Shown: positions 1-8,727, counted from the first letter of the stretch. The stretch is 64,000 nucleotides of DNA from Methanobacteriaceae archaeon (GCA_030656015.1 JAUSNX010000004.1:554380-618379), one strand, 5' to 3'. Notes: generated by a model from the letters alone, not told the origin. Translations and numbers: made by a program.

Positions 1-700
1 AATTTTTAAGAGTATTAAATAAATTAGATTTAAAATCAAACAAAAAATAAAGTTGGGTTCGCTTGAAGGAGGCCGTTCACCAAACATTGCCAAAAATTGG
101 GGGGATATGGTTAATTTGGATTCCTAAATCCTCCAACAAAGCTCATGGTACCCTAGTTCATCTCTTATAATCACAAATGTATAACATCTTTGTCAGGTTA
201 ATGTGATAATTTTCACCAAAAGTTCAATACATACATTTCCAGTGAAAAAATAAATTTCCAAATTGAGGATAAAATCAATATTATTCATTTAAAATCAAAT
301 ATTAGTTTATTTAAAACTCAATAATAATTTAAAGTCTATAAATGAGATTATTAATAATATTTAAAGCATATTTAATTATAATTCTATAATTAAACTAATT
401 AAATAAATTTAAAACATTTATTAACTAATTAATGAATAAAAAAATTAGTATAACCTTATATTAATTTAAACACATACATATATGCTAGTTTTTATTGATT
501 TAAATTATTAATATCAACATGAAAAGCAGATAAGCATCATTACTTCCAATCTTTAATGTGAGCATATTCACTAAAATTCATTATCTTAGTAATTGCTTGT
601 AAAATTATTAAATAAATCTTAATACATTCCTAGTACAGATATTAAACTAATTGATTTAATAATTCATTAATTTTATTATTTTAATTCCGTGGAAAAGTAG
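1..700. other. Non-coding, AT-rich stretch with one GC-richer patch
   Basis: No open reading frame with a ribosome binding site or a recognisable product is visible here. Bases 55-170 are clearly richer in G and C than the rest and contain a short hairpin (GGATT, loop CCTA, AATCC, about 119-132) and a GGAGG at about 70. In an AT-rich archaeon a GC-rich island outside genes can be a structured RNA, but I recognise no family and no conserved motif. Bases 171-700 are plain AT-rich DNA leading into the fumarase promoter. Confidence 0.5.
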
Positions 701-708
701 TATAAAAG
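701..708 (+). promoter_or_regulatory. TATA box of the class II fumarase gene
   Basis: TATAAAAG lies where an archaeal TATA box would place transcription start about 22-27 nt downstream, near 726-732. That is after the ATG at 719 but before the GTG at 755, so it helps decide the start codon. A purine-rich TFB-contact-like stretch (GGAAAAG) precedes it. Confidence 0.5.
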
Positions 709-754
709 TTATTTTTAAATGGATTCTATAAATTTCTGGTTTGAGGGTGGTAAA

Positions 755-2158
755 GTGGAAAATAAGCACCGTAAAGAAACGGATAGTTTAGGAGAAGTTC
801 ATATCCCGAAAAATAAGCTGTGGGGTGCTCAAACACAGCGTTCTTTAAAATATTTCAACATAGGAGAAGACCTAATTCCTCGTGAAATGATAGAATCATA
901 TGTAATTTTAAAAAAAGCAGCAGCAGTTGTAAATTACAATGAAAAAAAACTTAATAATGAGCAAAAAGATTTGATAATTCAAGTCTGTGATGAATTATTA
1001 AATGGAGAACATCAAAATCAGTTTCCACTCCATGTGTGGATGACGGGAAGTGGAACTCATTTCAATATGAATATTAATGAAGTAATCTCCAATCGATGCT
1101 CTCAGCTAACTGGAAAACCTTTAGGAAGTAAAATACCAGTTCATCCTAATGACCATGTAAACATGTCCCAATCCTCAAATGACACATTCCCTACAGCCAT
1201 GAACATATCAACTGCTAAGGGTATAAAAGAGAGACTTATTCCTTCAATAATACAATTAAGAGATGCTTTAGGTAAGAAATCAGGAGAATGGAAAGACATT
1301 ATTAAAATTGGCCGGACCCATATGCAGGATGCTACTCCCATGACATTAGGCCAGGAATTTTCAGGCTATGTAGGCATGTTAGATGATAATTTAAAGCGTT
1401 TAGATGATTCATTAAGTGATATTTATAAATTGGCATTAGGAGGTACTGCAATAGGTACTGGTATTAATGCTTCTCCGGAATTTGGTGAACAATCTGCTCA
1501 AGAAATTGCTAAATTAACTGGTTTGCCCTTTGTAACCGCACCTAACAAATTCACTGTACATGGATCACATGACGGCCTGATTGCAGTCAGCGGATGCCTT
1601 AAAACTTTGGCAGCTTCACTGTACAAAATTTCCAATGATATTAGAATGCTAAGTTGTGGTCCTCGCTGTGGTTTTCATGAGTTAGATATTCCATCCAACG
1701 AGCCAGGGTCATCAATAATGCCTGGAAAAATTAATCCAACACAGTGCGAGGCCTTGGCCATGATTTCTGTTCAGGTTATAGCCAATGATCTGGCCGTGAC
1801 TCTGGGCGGGGCCGGAGGATATTTGGAGATGAATGTTTACAAACCACTCCTCATCTACAATATAATGCAATCTATTAGAATAATGGGGGATGGATGCCAT
1901 AATTTCAGGAAATTTTTAGTAGAAGGCCTGAAGGCAAATGAAGAACAGATTAAGTACTTCTTAGAAAGATCTTTAATGTTAGTAACTGCGTTAAGTCCAG
2001 TAATTGGATATGATAAAGCATCCTATGTGGCCCATTATGCATTGGAAAATGATTTAACCCTAAAAGAAGCCGCTTTAAAATTAAATTACATTTCAAAAGA
2101 AGAATTTGAAAAAGTAGTTGATCCCGTAAAAATGGTTCATCCATCAATAAAATATTAA
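755..2158 (+). CDS. fumC: Fumarate hydratase, class II (FumC type)
   Basis: Iron-independent reversible hydration of fumarate to malate; cytosolic homotetramer of the fumarase/aspartase superfamily. Seen: N-terminal [56 protein letters not shown] and the superfamily signature [17 protein letters not shown] with the mobile catalytic loop. Similarity to bacterial FumC runs end to end. The frame is open from an ATG at 719, but I prefer GTG 755: GAGGGTGGT sits just upstream at 743-751, the TATA box at 701 predicts transcription start after 719, and the product is then 467 aa, the length of E. coli FumC. Aspartase is a less likely alternative because the substrate-region wording follows FumC. It stands alone, with no operon partner. 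A class I fumarase beta subunit is also encoded at 28180-28674, so two unrelated fumarases coexist. Confidence 0.9.
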   Translation: MENKHRKETDSLGEVHIPKNKLWGAQTQRSLKYFNIGEDLIPREMIESYVILKKAAAVVNYNEKKLNNEQKDLIIQVCDELLNGEHQNQFPLHVWMTGSGTHFNMNINEVISNRCSQLTGKPLGSKIPVHPNDHVNMSQSSNDTFPTAMNISTAKGIKERLIPSIIQLRDALGKKSGEWKDIIKIGRTHMQDATPMTLGQEFSGYVGMLDDNLKRLDDSLSDIYKLALGGTAIGTGINASPEFGEQSAQEIAKLTGLPFVTAPNKFTVHGSHDGLIAVSGCLKTLAASLYKISNDIRMLSCGPRCGFHELDIPSNEPGSSIMPGKINPTQCEALAMISVQVIANDLAVTLGGAGGYLEMNVYKPLLIYNIMQSIRIMGDGCHNFRKFLVEGLKANEEQIKYFLERSLMLVTALSPVIGYDKASYVAHYALENDLTLKEAALKLNYISKEEFEKVVDPVKMVHPSIKY

Positions 2159-2194
2159 TCATGATTTACCCTTTAAAAGTCTGGCTTTAACACC

Positions 2195-2852
2195 CTAACT
2201 ATTATTAATTAATCTATTTTGAATTTTTTCGCTTTCTAATTCCCTTAAAGCATTGGAAGATATCCACTTTGCGCTTTTAGAATTTAATTCTTTTATTTCC
2301 AATGCAATTTCAATGGCCATCTTATTTAGAGCTATATTCCTTTTTCCAATTCCCCTTAATGCCCAATTAACTGCTTTTTTAACGAAATTCCGATTATCAT
2401 TTGATTCTCTAATAATAACCGAGAAAAATTGCTCAAATTTCTCATTCGTGGCCTTTTTATCATGCACTGCTAAAACAGCCATCATGGTAAATGCTGCTCT
2501 TTTTACAAATTCTTCTTCTCTTTTGCTCCACTCAAAAACCTTTTTATAAGCAAAAGGTGTTTTATCAAACAGATTCATACAACATTGGTCACATATGTCC
2601 CAAGTATCAAAATCTAGTACCCAGTTTTCAATTTGTTCTTCTGTGACTTCTGTGGGGTCGTCAATCATGGTAGCCAAAATCCCACAGTTCTTCTGCAAGA
2701 ACGTGATTCTTACCGATTTTTCGAGCCATGCACCTTAACTCAGGTATTACCCCATAAACATTTTCAGGATTTATGCCAAATCTGGCCATTCCTTCTACAT
2801 CTTCAGGATTGGAAAGAGATTCTAATTCTTTTATTATTTCTTCAAATTTCAT
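2195..2852 (-). pseudogene. Broken DNA alkylation repair (AlkD-like HEAT repeat) gene
   Basis: Two out-of-phase pieces form one AlkD-family protein. The N-terminal piece (2852 down to 2661) has MARFGINPENVYGV and ends ELWDFGYHD. The rest (about 2698 down to 2195) has ILATMIDDP, DFDTWDICDQCCMNLFDKTPFAY, then the HEAT-like helices. AlkD-like proteins flip out and excise positively charged alkylated bases. From memory, family members have about eight residues between the LWD motif and ILATMIDD, and these are missing at the junction. The loss is therefore best explained by a deletion of roughly 20-25 bp that also shifts frame, not by a one-base error. It lies 62 nt after the toroid gene on the same strand and has only a weak ribosome binding site. 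A functional C-terminal fragment is possible but lacks the first helices. Confidence 0.7.
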
Positions 2853-2914
2853 GATAACCCATCTTTGATAATTTAAAACTATAATAATCCATGAATAATC
2901 ATATTAAAATGTAT

Positions 2915-3919
2915 TTAACCATGATATCCTTTTAAAACGCGCAATGCATTTAAAGTAATCCATTTACTGGGTTTTCCCTTTCTTTCAATCCCCACTTGAA
3001 CACGCCCATTAAAAGTATTTTCCAATAACCATTTACCGTCATCATTCTGTTTGGATATCATAATATCAAAGGCATCCTTCATTCTTTCATCTTTATAACC
3101 CAGTTTAGTGAGTAATCCCAAAACTTCCAGAGCATCTATGCTCCACATCAATGGAAAACCAAATTCTAGCCATTTAAAACTACCTAAAGTCGGAGGTTGA
3201 CTTCTTTTGTAGATATGATGATTAAGCATGTGTTCCGCCCCTTTACCAATATAATCCACCATTTCTGGTGTTCTTTTATTTTTAGGTATTTCAGAAAAGA
3301 CTTTAAGAGATTTTACAATTATGCTGTGACATGTACGTTCACCATAACATCTTTTCCATCTTTTATAGGGCCATTCATTTGGTGCTTTACCTGGTTCATC
3401 ATCAAATCTCTGGTATTTTATTAGCCATTCTATTGCTTTTTGAATTCTTTCATCCTCTAAATACCCAAATTTAATAAGAGACCAAGCCATATTTGCTGTA
3501 AGGCATGTTAGAACTCGTTCATAGTCCCCTTCTCCGTTTTTATTACTTATATATGAAAATGCGCCACTAATTGGATCTTGAGCATTTTTAAGGATAAATT
3601 CACAAGTTTTTCTTATTCTTTCATCTTTTCCATCAGCTCCCAGCTCAGCCAATGTTATTAACTGCCATGAGGTTCCTTTGTATTTAGCACGACTGTAAAA
3701 ATTTTCAGGAAGGCCCCAATATCCTCCAATTTCCTGTTTATCCAGTATTTTAGGAACAACACCGATTTCCATTATTTTTTCTTGAGCATCTTTAACTTCC
3801 AAATCATTTTCTGACCTATTTAAAATGTCTCTTAAGGTAAAGTATCTAACTGAAGGATTATTTTCATCCAAGAGCCATTCAGTGGGATCTGAATTTAAAT
3901 ATGATTTCCATCCACCCAT
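2915..3919 (-). CDS. Prenyltransferase/squalene-cyclase-like alpha/alpha-toroid protein
   Basis: 334 aa, soluble, built of helical repeats of the terpenoid-cyclase/prenyltransferase toroid type: recurring aromatic and GxW/GKW segments (IGGYWGLPENF, DDGKWLLENTF, AIEWLIKYQ) and paired helices such as RIRKTCEFILKNAQDP and RIQKAIEWLI. No QW consensus and no DxDD cyclase acid motif is visible, so enzymatic cyclase activity is doubtful. Relatives occur widely in methanogens and are usually left as hypothetical. The start is fixed by AGGTGTTAAT just before the ATG, and only 8 nt separate it from the amidohydrolase upstream, so it is the last intact gene of the PadR-headed group. Function unknown. 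Confidence 0.6.
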   Translation of the reverse strand: MGGWKSYLNSDPTEWLLDENNPSVRYFTLRDILNRSENDLEVKDAQEKIMEIGVVPKILDKQEIGGYWGLPENFYSRAKYKGTSWQLITLAELGADGKDERIRKTCEFILKNAQDPISGAFSYISNKNGEGDYERVLTCLTANMAWSLIKFGYLEDERIQKAIEWLIKYQRFDDEPGKAPNEWPYKRWKRCYGERTCHSIIVKSLKVFSEIPKNKRTPEMVDYIGKGAEHMLNHHIYKRSQPPTLGSFKWLEFGFPLMWSIDALEVLGLLTKLGYKDERMKDAFDIMISKQNDDGKWLLENTFNGRVQVGIERKGKPSKWITLNALRVLKGYHG

Positions 3920-3927
3920 ATTAACAC

Positions 3928-4767
3928 CTACTTTAAATCAAAAAGTCTAGCTGCATTTTCCCCTAAAATTTTCTTTTTATCATCCATACTAATTTCAAGG
4001 CTTTTTATTTTCATTATATCTTTTCCAGGATTTACCCAGGGATAATCTGAACCAAACAGTATCCTGTGGGAACCAATGGTCTTTATAAGGTCAATTGATT
4101 CTTCATCGTCCAGTGTAGTGGGACTATCAATGTGAGAAATAGCAATTGCAGTATCAAACATTACATTAGGATATTTATCTGCTATTTCTACTGTTTGATC
4201 CCAAAACCCATTACCTAAATGTGCTAAAATGAGCTTTAAATCCGGAAAATTTTCTAAAACTTTAATCCATCTATTTGGTTCACCGAGATCAGATTTATTA
4301 TCAATATTCATTCCTGAATGGGCCGTAATAGGCAAATCATGTTTAACCATCCAGTCATAAACCGGCCACATTCGTTCATCATCTGGAGAAAAATTTTGAG
4401 CTATTGGATGAATCTTTAGGCCTTTCATTCCCCAGTTATACTTGTGTTCAAGCTCTTCCACCGGAGTTCTGCCATTCATTGTGGGACTTACTGATATAAA
4501 CGGGATGAACATAGGATATTTAGCAGGTCTGTTTTTTCCAGATCGAGTTATGGCTACCGTCCAAAAATTATTGTTTTTAAGCTGGTTATCATGTGCAAAG
4601 CTGACCATTACTGCCTTATCAATACCTGCATTTTTCATATCATTTAAATAATCATCAGGTGTGCCATAGCTGTAATAATCTACCCCCTGTTCTTCTTTAA
4701 TCATTTCCACAACCATTTTTCCAACTTCTTTGGTAGGATGGAGGTGTACATGAGCATCTATAATCAT
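3928..4767 (-). CDS. Amidohydrolase-family metal-dependent TIM-barrel protein
   Basis: 279 aa member of the amidohydrolase_2 superfamily (relatives include gamma-resorcylate and ACMS decarboxylases). Metal-site motifs appear in order: DAHVHLHP at residues 4-11, GLKIHP near 136, ITAHSG near 168, LILAHLG near 200 and LFGSDYPW near 256, the last carrying the barrel-end Asp. These residues suggest an intact metal centre for a hydrolase or decarboxylase; the substrate is unknown. The start has GAGGTT upstream. Its ATG overlaps the stop codon of the membrane-protein gene before it by one base (TAATG), which implies translational coupling in the PadR-headed operon. Confidence 0.75.
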   Translation of the reverse strand: MIIDAHVHLHPTKEVGKMVVEMIKEEQGVDYYSYGTPDDYLNDMKNAGIDKAVMVSFAHDNQLKNNNFWTVAITRSGKNRPAKYPMFIPFISVSPTMNGRTPVEELEHKYNWGMKGLKIHPIAQNFSPDDERMWPVYDWMVKHDLPITAHSGMNIDNKSDLGEPNRWIKVLENFPDLKLILAHLGNGFWDQTVEIADKYPNVMFDTAIAISHIDSPTTLDDEESIDLIKTIGSHRILFGSDYPWVNPGKDIMKIKSLEISMDDKKKILGENAARLFDLK

Positions 4768-5165
4768 TATTTAACCTCAACTACTTTATCAGATTTATTA
4801 TGGGCCATAAAGCCCATTCCCAGAGTTATGACTGGAATTATTACATAAGTAAGGCCAATATCCATCATATAATTCAAAAAGCTCATTTGCATAGGGCTGG
4901 CCGGCATGAAAATGAAAAGATCTATAGCAATGTTGATAATAAACCACAAAATACCTATCAAAAATCCTTCTTTAACAAGATCAGATTCTAAATCCTTCAA
5001 ATAATAATAAGCAAGAGTTATCACCACCATAGACAGAACTAAAGGCATTATAGATTCAAAAAGAGGCCTCATTGAAGTTTTTAGCGGGAAAACAATAAAA
5101 GAAATCGCGAAAGGGATCAGCCAGACCAAACCCCCATATAATATTATTTTCAAATTTTTGTTCAT
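4767..5165 (-). CDS. Small four-helix membrane protein of unknown function
   Basis: 132 aa with four predicted membrane helices (about residues 7-25, 37-56, 66-88, 100-121), a polar DLESDLVKEG loop and a charged C-terminus. I recognise no family. Its ribosome binding site AGGTGA contains the TGA stop of the GyrI-like gene, and its own stop overlaps the amidohydrolase start. It is therefore translationally coupled on both sides within the PadR operon. A transport or sensing role for the operon's ligand is only a guess. Confidence 0.6.
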   Translation of the reverse strand: MNKNLKIILYGGLVWLIPFAISFIVFPLKTSMRPLFESIMPLVLSMVVITLAYYYLKDLESDLVKEGFLIGILWFIINIAIDLFIFMPASPMQMSFLNYMMDIGLTYVIIPVITLGMGFMAHNKSDKVVEVK

Positions 5166-5169
5166 TTTT

Positions 5170-5802
5170 TCACCTATTTTCTTTTAAGGGTTGTCTTATA
5201 ATCGTTCTAAGTCTTTCTGGTTTTATAAGTCGCATATCACTTAAATAGATCTCATGGTGCTGTTGGCCATGGATGTTACCATCAAATACATATCCTTCTT
5301 TCTCAATAAATTCATGCAATGCTGCAACTGTGGGGCCTTCTTCAGAGTAGGGACCAATATACATAATTTGGGCCGATGGTCCTTCTTCCAAGGTTTCAAA
5401 CCTCATCTTAGAAAGTGCTACCGGATTTTTCTTTTCCTCAACTTCTTCAATAGCTTGTTCAATCATGGATTTAGTAATAAAATCAGGTTGCATTATCATG
5501 GCTGTCCATTTCCAGCCTGATTTATCTTCCACATTGAAATCTTCCATATTATCCGCCCACCAAAGGCCTTCTAAGGGCATTACCACATAATCCTGGGATT
5601 TATCTTTTTTAGAAATAAATTTTACTTTGAAAGAAGCTGGGAAAAGGACCTCCATCGCTTGTTGATATTCAATTGAATTATTAGGATCTCCTTCTCCATC
5701 AATCATTAGATAGTTTAATTTAGGAACTTTTACAATTGTAGCTTTACTTTTAGAAGCGGAATAAATATCTTTTAATTCTTTTTTAAGATCAATTTTAGGC
5801 AT
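5170..5802 (-). CDS. GyrI-like small-molecule-binding domain protein
   Basis: 210 aa with the GyrI-like/AraC effector-binding fold: VPKLNYLMIDGEGDP near the N-terminus, MPLEGLWWA in the middle, and the second half YIGPYSEEGPTVAALHEFIEKEGY followed by HEIYLSD...LRTIIRQP. Proteins of this type bind hydrophobic or cationic compounds. The frame is open to an ATG at 5832, but I choose the ATG at 5802 (MPKIDLKK): GGAG stands 8 nt before it, and it begins right after the TAA of padR, whereas the earlier ATG would overlap padR by 29 nt. Second gene of the PadR operon; a drug-sensing or drug-binding partner of PadR is a reasonable inference. Confidence 0.75.
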   Translation of the reverse strand: MPKIDLKKELKDIYSASKSKATIVKVPKLNYLMIDGEGDPNNSIEYQQAMEVLFPASFKVKFISKKDKSQDYVVMPLEGLWWADNMEDFNVEDKSGWKWTAMIMQPDFITKSMIEQAIEEVEEKKNPVALSKMRFETLEEGPSAQIMYIGPYSEEGPTVAALHEFIEKEGYVFDGNIHGQQHHEIYLSDMRLIKPERLRTIIRQPLKENR

Positions 5803-5803
5803 T

Positions 5804-6367
5804 TTATGACTCCATTTTATTAAATCCATCAATCTCTTTAATTTTTTGAATGAAATTTTCTACCCATGATTTTTCTGCTTTTAAAAGGGCCAAAGGGCGG
5901 GTAAAAAGAGCAATTACATTGTAAGGAGAAGTTATACTTTCATGCATCACTATTGATTCTTCAAGAAATTCAATGCGTTCTTCTGTTGATTTCAAATAAT
6001 CATTTAGACAATTTATAGCTTTTTTTGGCCCTAAAATCTCAATATTAGCCATTCCCAGATCAAAGGAGTATATTTGTTTTTTATTTTCAGATAAAATTTC
6101 CTGAACTTTTTCCTGCATGGCCTGCTGTCCTTCTTCGGTTATAGTATATACCTTTCTTGATGGTTTGCCTTCAGCAGTTCTCATTTTACTTTCGACCAAT
6201 TCCTTTTCTTCCAGCCGTTTAAGAACATAATAAATGGATGAAAATCCTATATCTGCCCAATTACGCATTCCTCTCTTTTTTATAATCTGTTCAAGACGGT
6301 AAGCATAGTGATAATGTTCATAAAGTAGTCCCAATATGGCGGCTTCAATATCCGATATTCTAGACAT
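5804..6367 (-). CDS. PadR-family transcriptional regulator
   Basis: 187 aa. The N-terminal winged helix (DIEAAILGLLYEHYHYAYRLEQII, then SSIYYVLKRLEEKELV and the wing KPSRKVYTITEEGQQAM) is typical of PadR. The C-terminal half (residues 95-187) is the helical dimerisation arm of the longer subfamily. PadR proteins repress genes for detoxification or efflux and release DNA on ligand binding. It heads a compact group: the next start lies 2 nt before the end of this gene's stop codon. Its own promoter carries a 7-bp inverted repeat between TATA box and start, which suggests autoregulation of the operon. Confidence 0.85.
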   Translation of the reverse strand: MSRISDIEAAILGLLYEHYHYAYRLEQIIKKRGMRNWADIGFSSIYYVLKRLEEKELVESKMRTAEGKPSRKVYTITEEGQQAMQEKVQEILSENKKQIYSFDLGMANIEILGPKKAINCLNDYLKSTEERIEFLEESIVMHESITSPYNVIALFTRPLALLKAEKSWVENFIQKIKEIDGFNKMES

Positions 6368-6371
6368 ATTA

Positions 6372-6397
6372 TATTCTAGGTATAGAATAATATAAAA
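6372..6397 (-). promoter_or_regulatory. padR promoter with candidate operator
   Basis: On the minus strand a TATA-like TTTATATT (6397-6390) puts transcription start next to the ATG at 6367, so the mRNA is probably leaderless. Between TATA and start lies a perfect inverted repeat, TATTCTA, spacer of 4, TAGAATA (6372-6389). A repressor there would block the transcription start. That PadR is the protein that binds it is an inference from position. Confidence 0.5.
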
Positions 6398-6590
6398 AAG
6401 TTTCTAATAAGCTTAATCTTTTGAATTCAAAAAAATATATTCCACTACAAATGTTAAATTGTAAAATCTGCTGTTAAAATAGTAATTACTAAAAAAATAG
6501 ATTAAATAATAAATTCCATCCAATATCTTACAATGAATTAATGTTTTCAATTTAAAAAAAGAAAAATAACGAGTTTGGTGAAAATTTCAT

Positions 6591-7073
6591 TTATTCTTTC
6601 ATCACAAGCATTATTATTCCCGTGATTAATAGCCATAGGCCGATTAAAACACCTAAAAGGGCCGGGTTATCTTTGAACAGATTTCCTATAATAACGTATA
6701 AAATACCTATGATTATGGCAACGACACCATTCCATCTGCTCCCATCAGCTTTGGAAATTACACCCATAATACCGGCAATAATCAGGAATAATCCTACAAT
6801 CCATACTATGAAACCAGCTAACCAACCAAATAGTCCAGGATTAAATATGAAACCAATACCCAAAACCAGAGCAATTATTCCCAAAATAATTTGAAGAATT
6901 CCCAATCCGGCACTTTCACCCATTTCCATTATTCCACTCATTAATAGACCAATACCCAATATCAAGACTATGAATCCAGTGATTAAAGCATAAGGGATCA
7001 GTCCTAATAATGGAAAGGCCAATACAATAAGGCCTAAAATGATCAAAACCAACGCATTTCCTGTTTTTTCCAT
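6591..7073 (-). CDS. HdeD/DUF308-family membrane protein
   Basis: 160 aa with about six closely spaced membrane helices and internal glycine-rich repeats (VLILGIGLLMSGI, FLIIAGIMGVI, WLLITGIIML), the pattern of DUF308/HdeD proteins. Some bacterial members are linked to acid resistance; the archaeal role is unknown. The frame is open to 7106, but the ATG at 7073 (MEKTGNALV) has GGAGTG 8 nt upstream and lies directly before the first helix. A second, clearly related copy lies at 8845-9351, two genes away. Confidence 0.75.
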   Translation of the reverse strand: MEKTGNALVLIILGLIVLAFPLLGLIPYALITGFIVLILGIGLLMSGIMEMGESAGLGILQIILGIIALVLGIGFIFNPGLFGWLAGFIVWIVGLFLIIAGIMGVISKADGSRWNGVVAIIIGILYVIIGNLFKDNPALLGVLIGLWLLITGIIMLVMKE

Positions 7074-7223
7074 TTTTTCACTCCATTTAGTTATTAACAA
7101 ACTCAATTATTGAAAACTCAATATATTAATATTATAATACTTTAATTAATAATTTTTGTGATTTGGTTTGAAACATCTGTTAAAAAGTGATAGAATCAGT
7201 ATTTAGTCATCTAATGAAAATTA

Positions 7224-7253
7224 AATAATAATAATAATAATAATAATAATAAT
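7224..7253. repeat. (AAT)10 microsatellite
   Basis: Ten perfect AAT units followed by TATAATTATAATT. It lies between the end of the membrane-protein gene at 7277 and the start of the DUF308 gene at 7073, upstream of the latter's coding region. Such tracts vary in length by slippage. Confidence 0.9.
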
Positions 7254-7276
7254 TATAATTATAATTTGAATTATTT

Positions 7277-7717
7277 CTAAATTTCTAAAACTTTCAAAAC
7301 TTTTTTTATGCCTCTTTCTGTACTCATAACCCGCCCCAACATGGTACCTGCAGTTATACCAAGAACCATAGCAAATAATGAATTTCCCTGGACCCAATAT
7401 CCCAGCAACTGTGTTTTAGTAAATATAAAAATCAAGTAACACACTAAAATTACTGCACCAATCCAATCAATCTTCCCAATGACATTGTTAGCTTCTTCAT
7501 CCCAGCTAAGGTTATAGACGCGGCTTACAATGATCCCGATTAGAAGGCCAATAATTATCCCACTAATTGAAAATAAGATGCTAAATCTACCATTTAATAC
7601 TTCAAATACTATCACTACTAACAGAATAAACATCACAAGTAAGTAGATTCTCAGTCGCTTTATAATACGACTATCAATATTTTGAGTTTTTGAATAAGAT
7701 TCTTTTCTTTTTTTCAT
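7277..7717 (-). CDS. Four-helix membrane protein of unknown function
   Basis: 146 aa. A very basic N-terminus (KKRKESYSKTQ) is followed by four helices: about residues 23-42, 46-64, 83-100 and 110-128. The C-terminal loop is charged (MSTERGIKKVLK). No family recognised. The ATG at 7717 is preferred to that at 7735 because AGGATA precedes it at the right distance. It stands alone among other membrane-protein genes on the minus strand. Confidence 0.6.
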   Translation of the reverse strand: MKKRKESYSKTQNIDSRIIKRLRIYLLVMFILLVVIVFEVLNGRFSILFSISGIIIGLLIGIIVSRVYNLSWDEEANNVIGKIDWIGAVILVCYLIFIFTKTQLLGYWVQGNSLFAMVLGITAGTMLGRVMSTERGIKKVLKVLEI

Positions 7718-7878
7718 TTTTCTTATCCTAAGCATTAAAATGAATTATGGGTTAAAATTCCTACGGAAATATAGTTAATATCAATATAAAAAGAATTATT
7801 GTCGAAGAGGACATTTTTAAGATTATAAATCATTATAACAACCAATTTATTTTATTTAACTAAAAAATTGTTAATTTT

Positions 7879-8703
7879 TTATTTATTTGATTTTTCCAGT
7901 TCATCTATTTTTTTCTCTAATTGTTCCATTTTTTTGAGTACTTCATCTATTTTTTTATCATGACTATCCAAATTGCTCTCCAGCCTTTCTGCAGTTTTTC
8001 CAAGTTTAGTAGATGCCTTATTACTCGCTTTTCGGAATATTTCAATGAAAGAAAAAGCTAAAGTAGCTGTGACTAAACTTACATAGCCCATACCCGAAAA
8101 TATCATTATTACACCTATAATTTGGCCAATAAGTGTAATTGGAACAATATCCCCATATCCCGTAGTGGTCATAGAAACCAAAGAATACCAGATAGCAGAC
8201 TCATAGCTAGTAACTTCCGGATTAACTCCTCTTTCTACTAAAAAAAATAGCAAAGAACCTATTATGAGGACTAATAAAAGGATAAATGTGGCATAATCTA
8301 ATTTAGTTTTTTGGGGATATTTAAGGACATTCCTTGTAGTAATTTTCAAAACTTTCAAAAGAGCATAAAGCCTTAGTATTCCGATTAACCCAATAATTAT
8401 TTTATAATCCAGTAAATTGAAAATATTGAAACTTATGAAAAACAATGGAATAGAAGCAATAATATATACCCAGTTTTCACGGATAAATTCACTTTTATTC
8501 ACATTACTTCCAATGACTCTGAAAAAGACAAAATCAAACAAAATAATAATACATATAATCAAATCCCATATACCAAAAGAATATATTGAATCAGGTTGTA
8601 TTCCTACCGCGAATCCTATAGACAGCAAAACCAGGAATAATATTTCAATTATTATCAAAAAGGACAATAATGCTTCAAAAATTACTTTATAGTGTCGATC
8701 CAT
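7879..8703 (-). CDS. Voltage-gated-type potassium channel subunit
   Basis: 274 aa. Hydrophobic segments at about 10-33, 45-63, 78-97, 100-117 and 138-157, then the pore loop and the last helix (193-220). The K+ selectivity filter TTTGYGD is at residues 179-185. A short S4-like segment (GILRLYALLKVLKITTRNVL) carries several spaced basic residues. The C-terminal tail (235-272) is a heptad-patterned coiled coil (KKIDEVLKKMEQLEKKIDELE), which probably helps tetramerisation. No RCK/TrkA-N domain is attached, so gating by voltage or by another subunit is more likely than by ligand. Confidence 0.9.
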   Translation of the reverse strand: MDRHYKVIFEALLSFLIIIEILFLVLLSIGFAVGIQPDSIYSFGIWDLIICIIILFDFVFFRVIGSNVNKSEFIRENWVYIIASIPLFFISFNIFNLLDYKIIIGLIGILRLYALLKVLKITTRNVLKYPQKTKLDYATFILLLVLIIGSLLFFLVERGVNPEVTSYESAIWYSLVSMTTTGYGDIVPITLIGQIIGVIMIFSGMGYVSLVTATLAFSFIEIFRKASNKASTKLGKTAERLESNLDSHDKKIDEVLKKMEQLEKKIDELEKSNK

Positions 8704-8713
8704 TTTTCACACA

Positions 8714-8727
8714 TCACTAGGTAGTGA
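8714..8727. promoter_or_regulatory. Palindrome upstream of the K+ channel gene
   Basis: TCACTA-GG-TAGTGA, a perfect 6-bp inverted repeat with a 2-nt centre, 11-24 nt before the channel ATG. A TATA-like sequence (minus strand, about 8743-8736) would place transcription start on or beside it. Candidate operator; the binder is unknown. Confidence 0.35.

Noticed and set aside
50..70. GGGTTCG resembling a tRNA T-arm
   Set aside because: No matching acceptor, D or anticodon arms and no CCC partner downstream.
2253..2549. Plus-strand 98-aa frame opposite the alkD-like gene
   Set aside because: Shadow of the AlkD coding frame; hydrophobic composition is produced by the complement of its helices.
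5802..5832. Earlier ATG for the GyrI-like protein at 5832
   Set aside because: It overlaps padR by 29 nt and has no binding site; GGAG supports the ATG at 5802.
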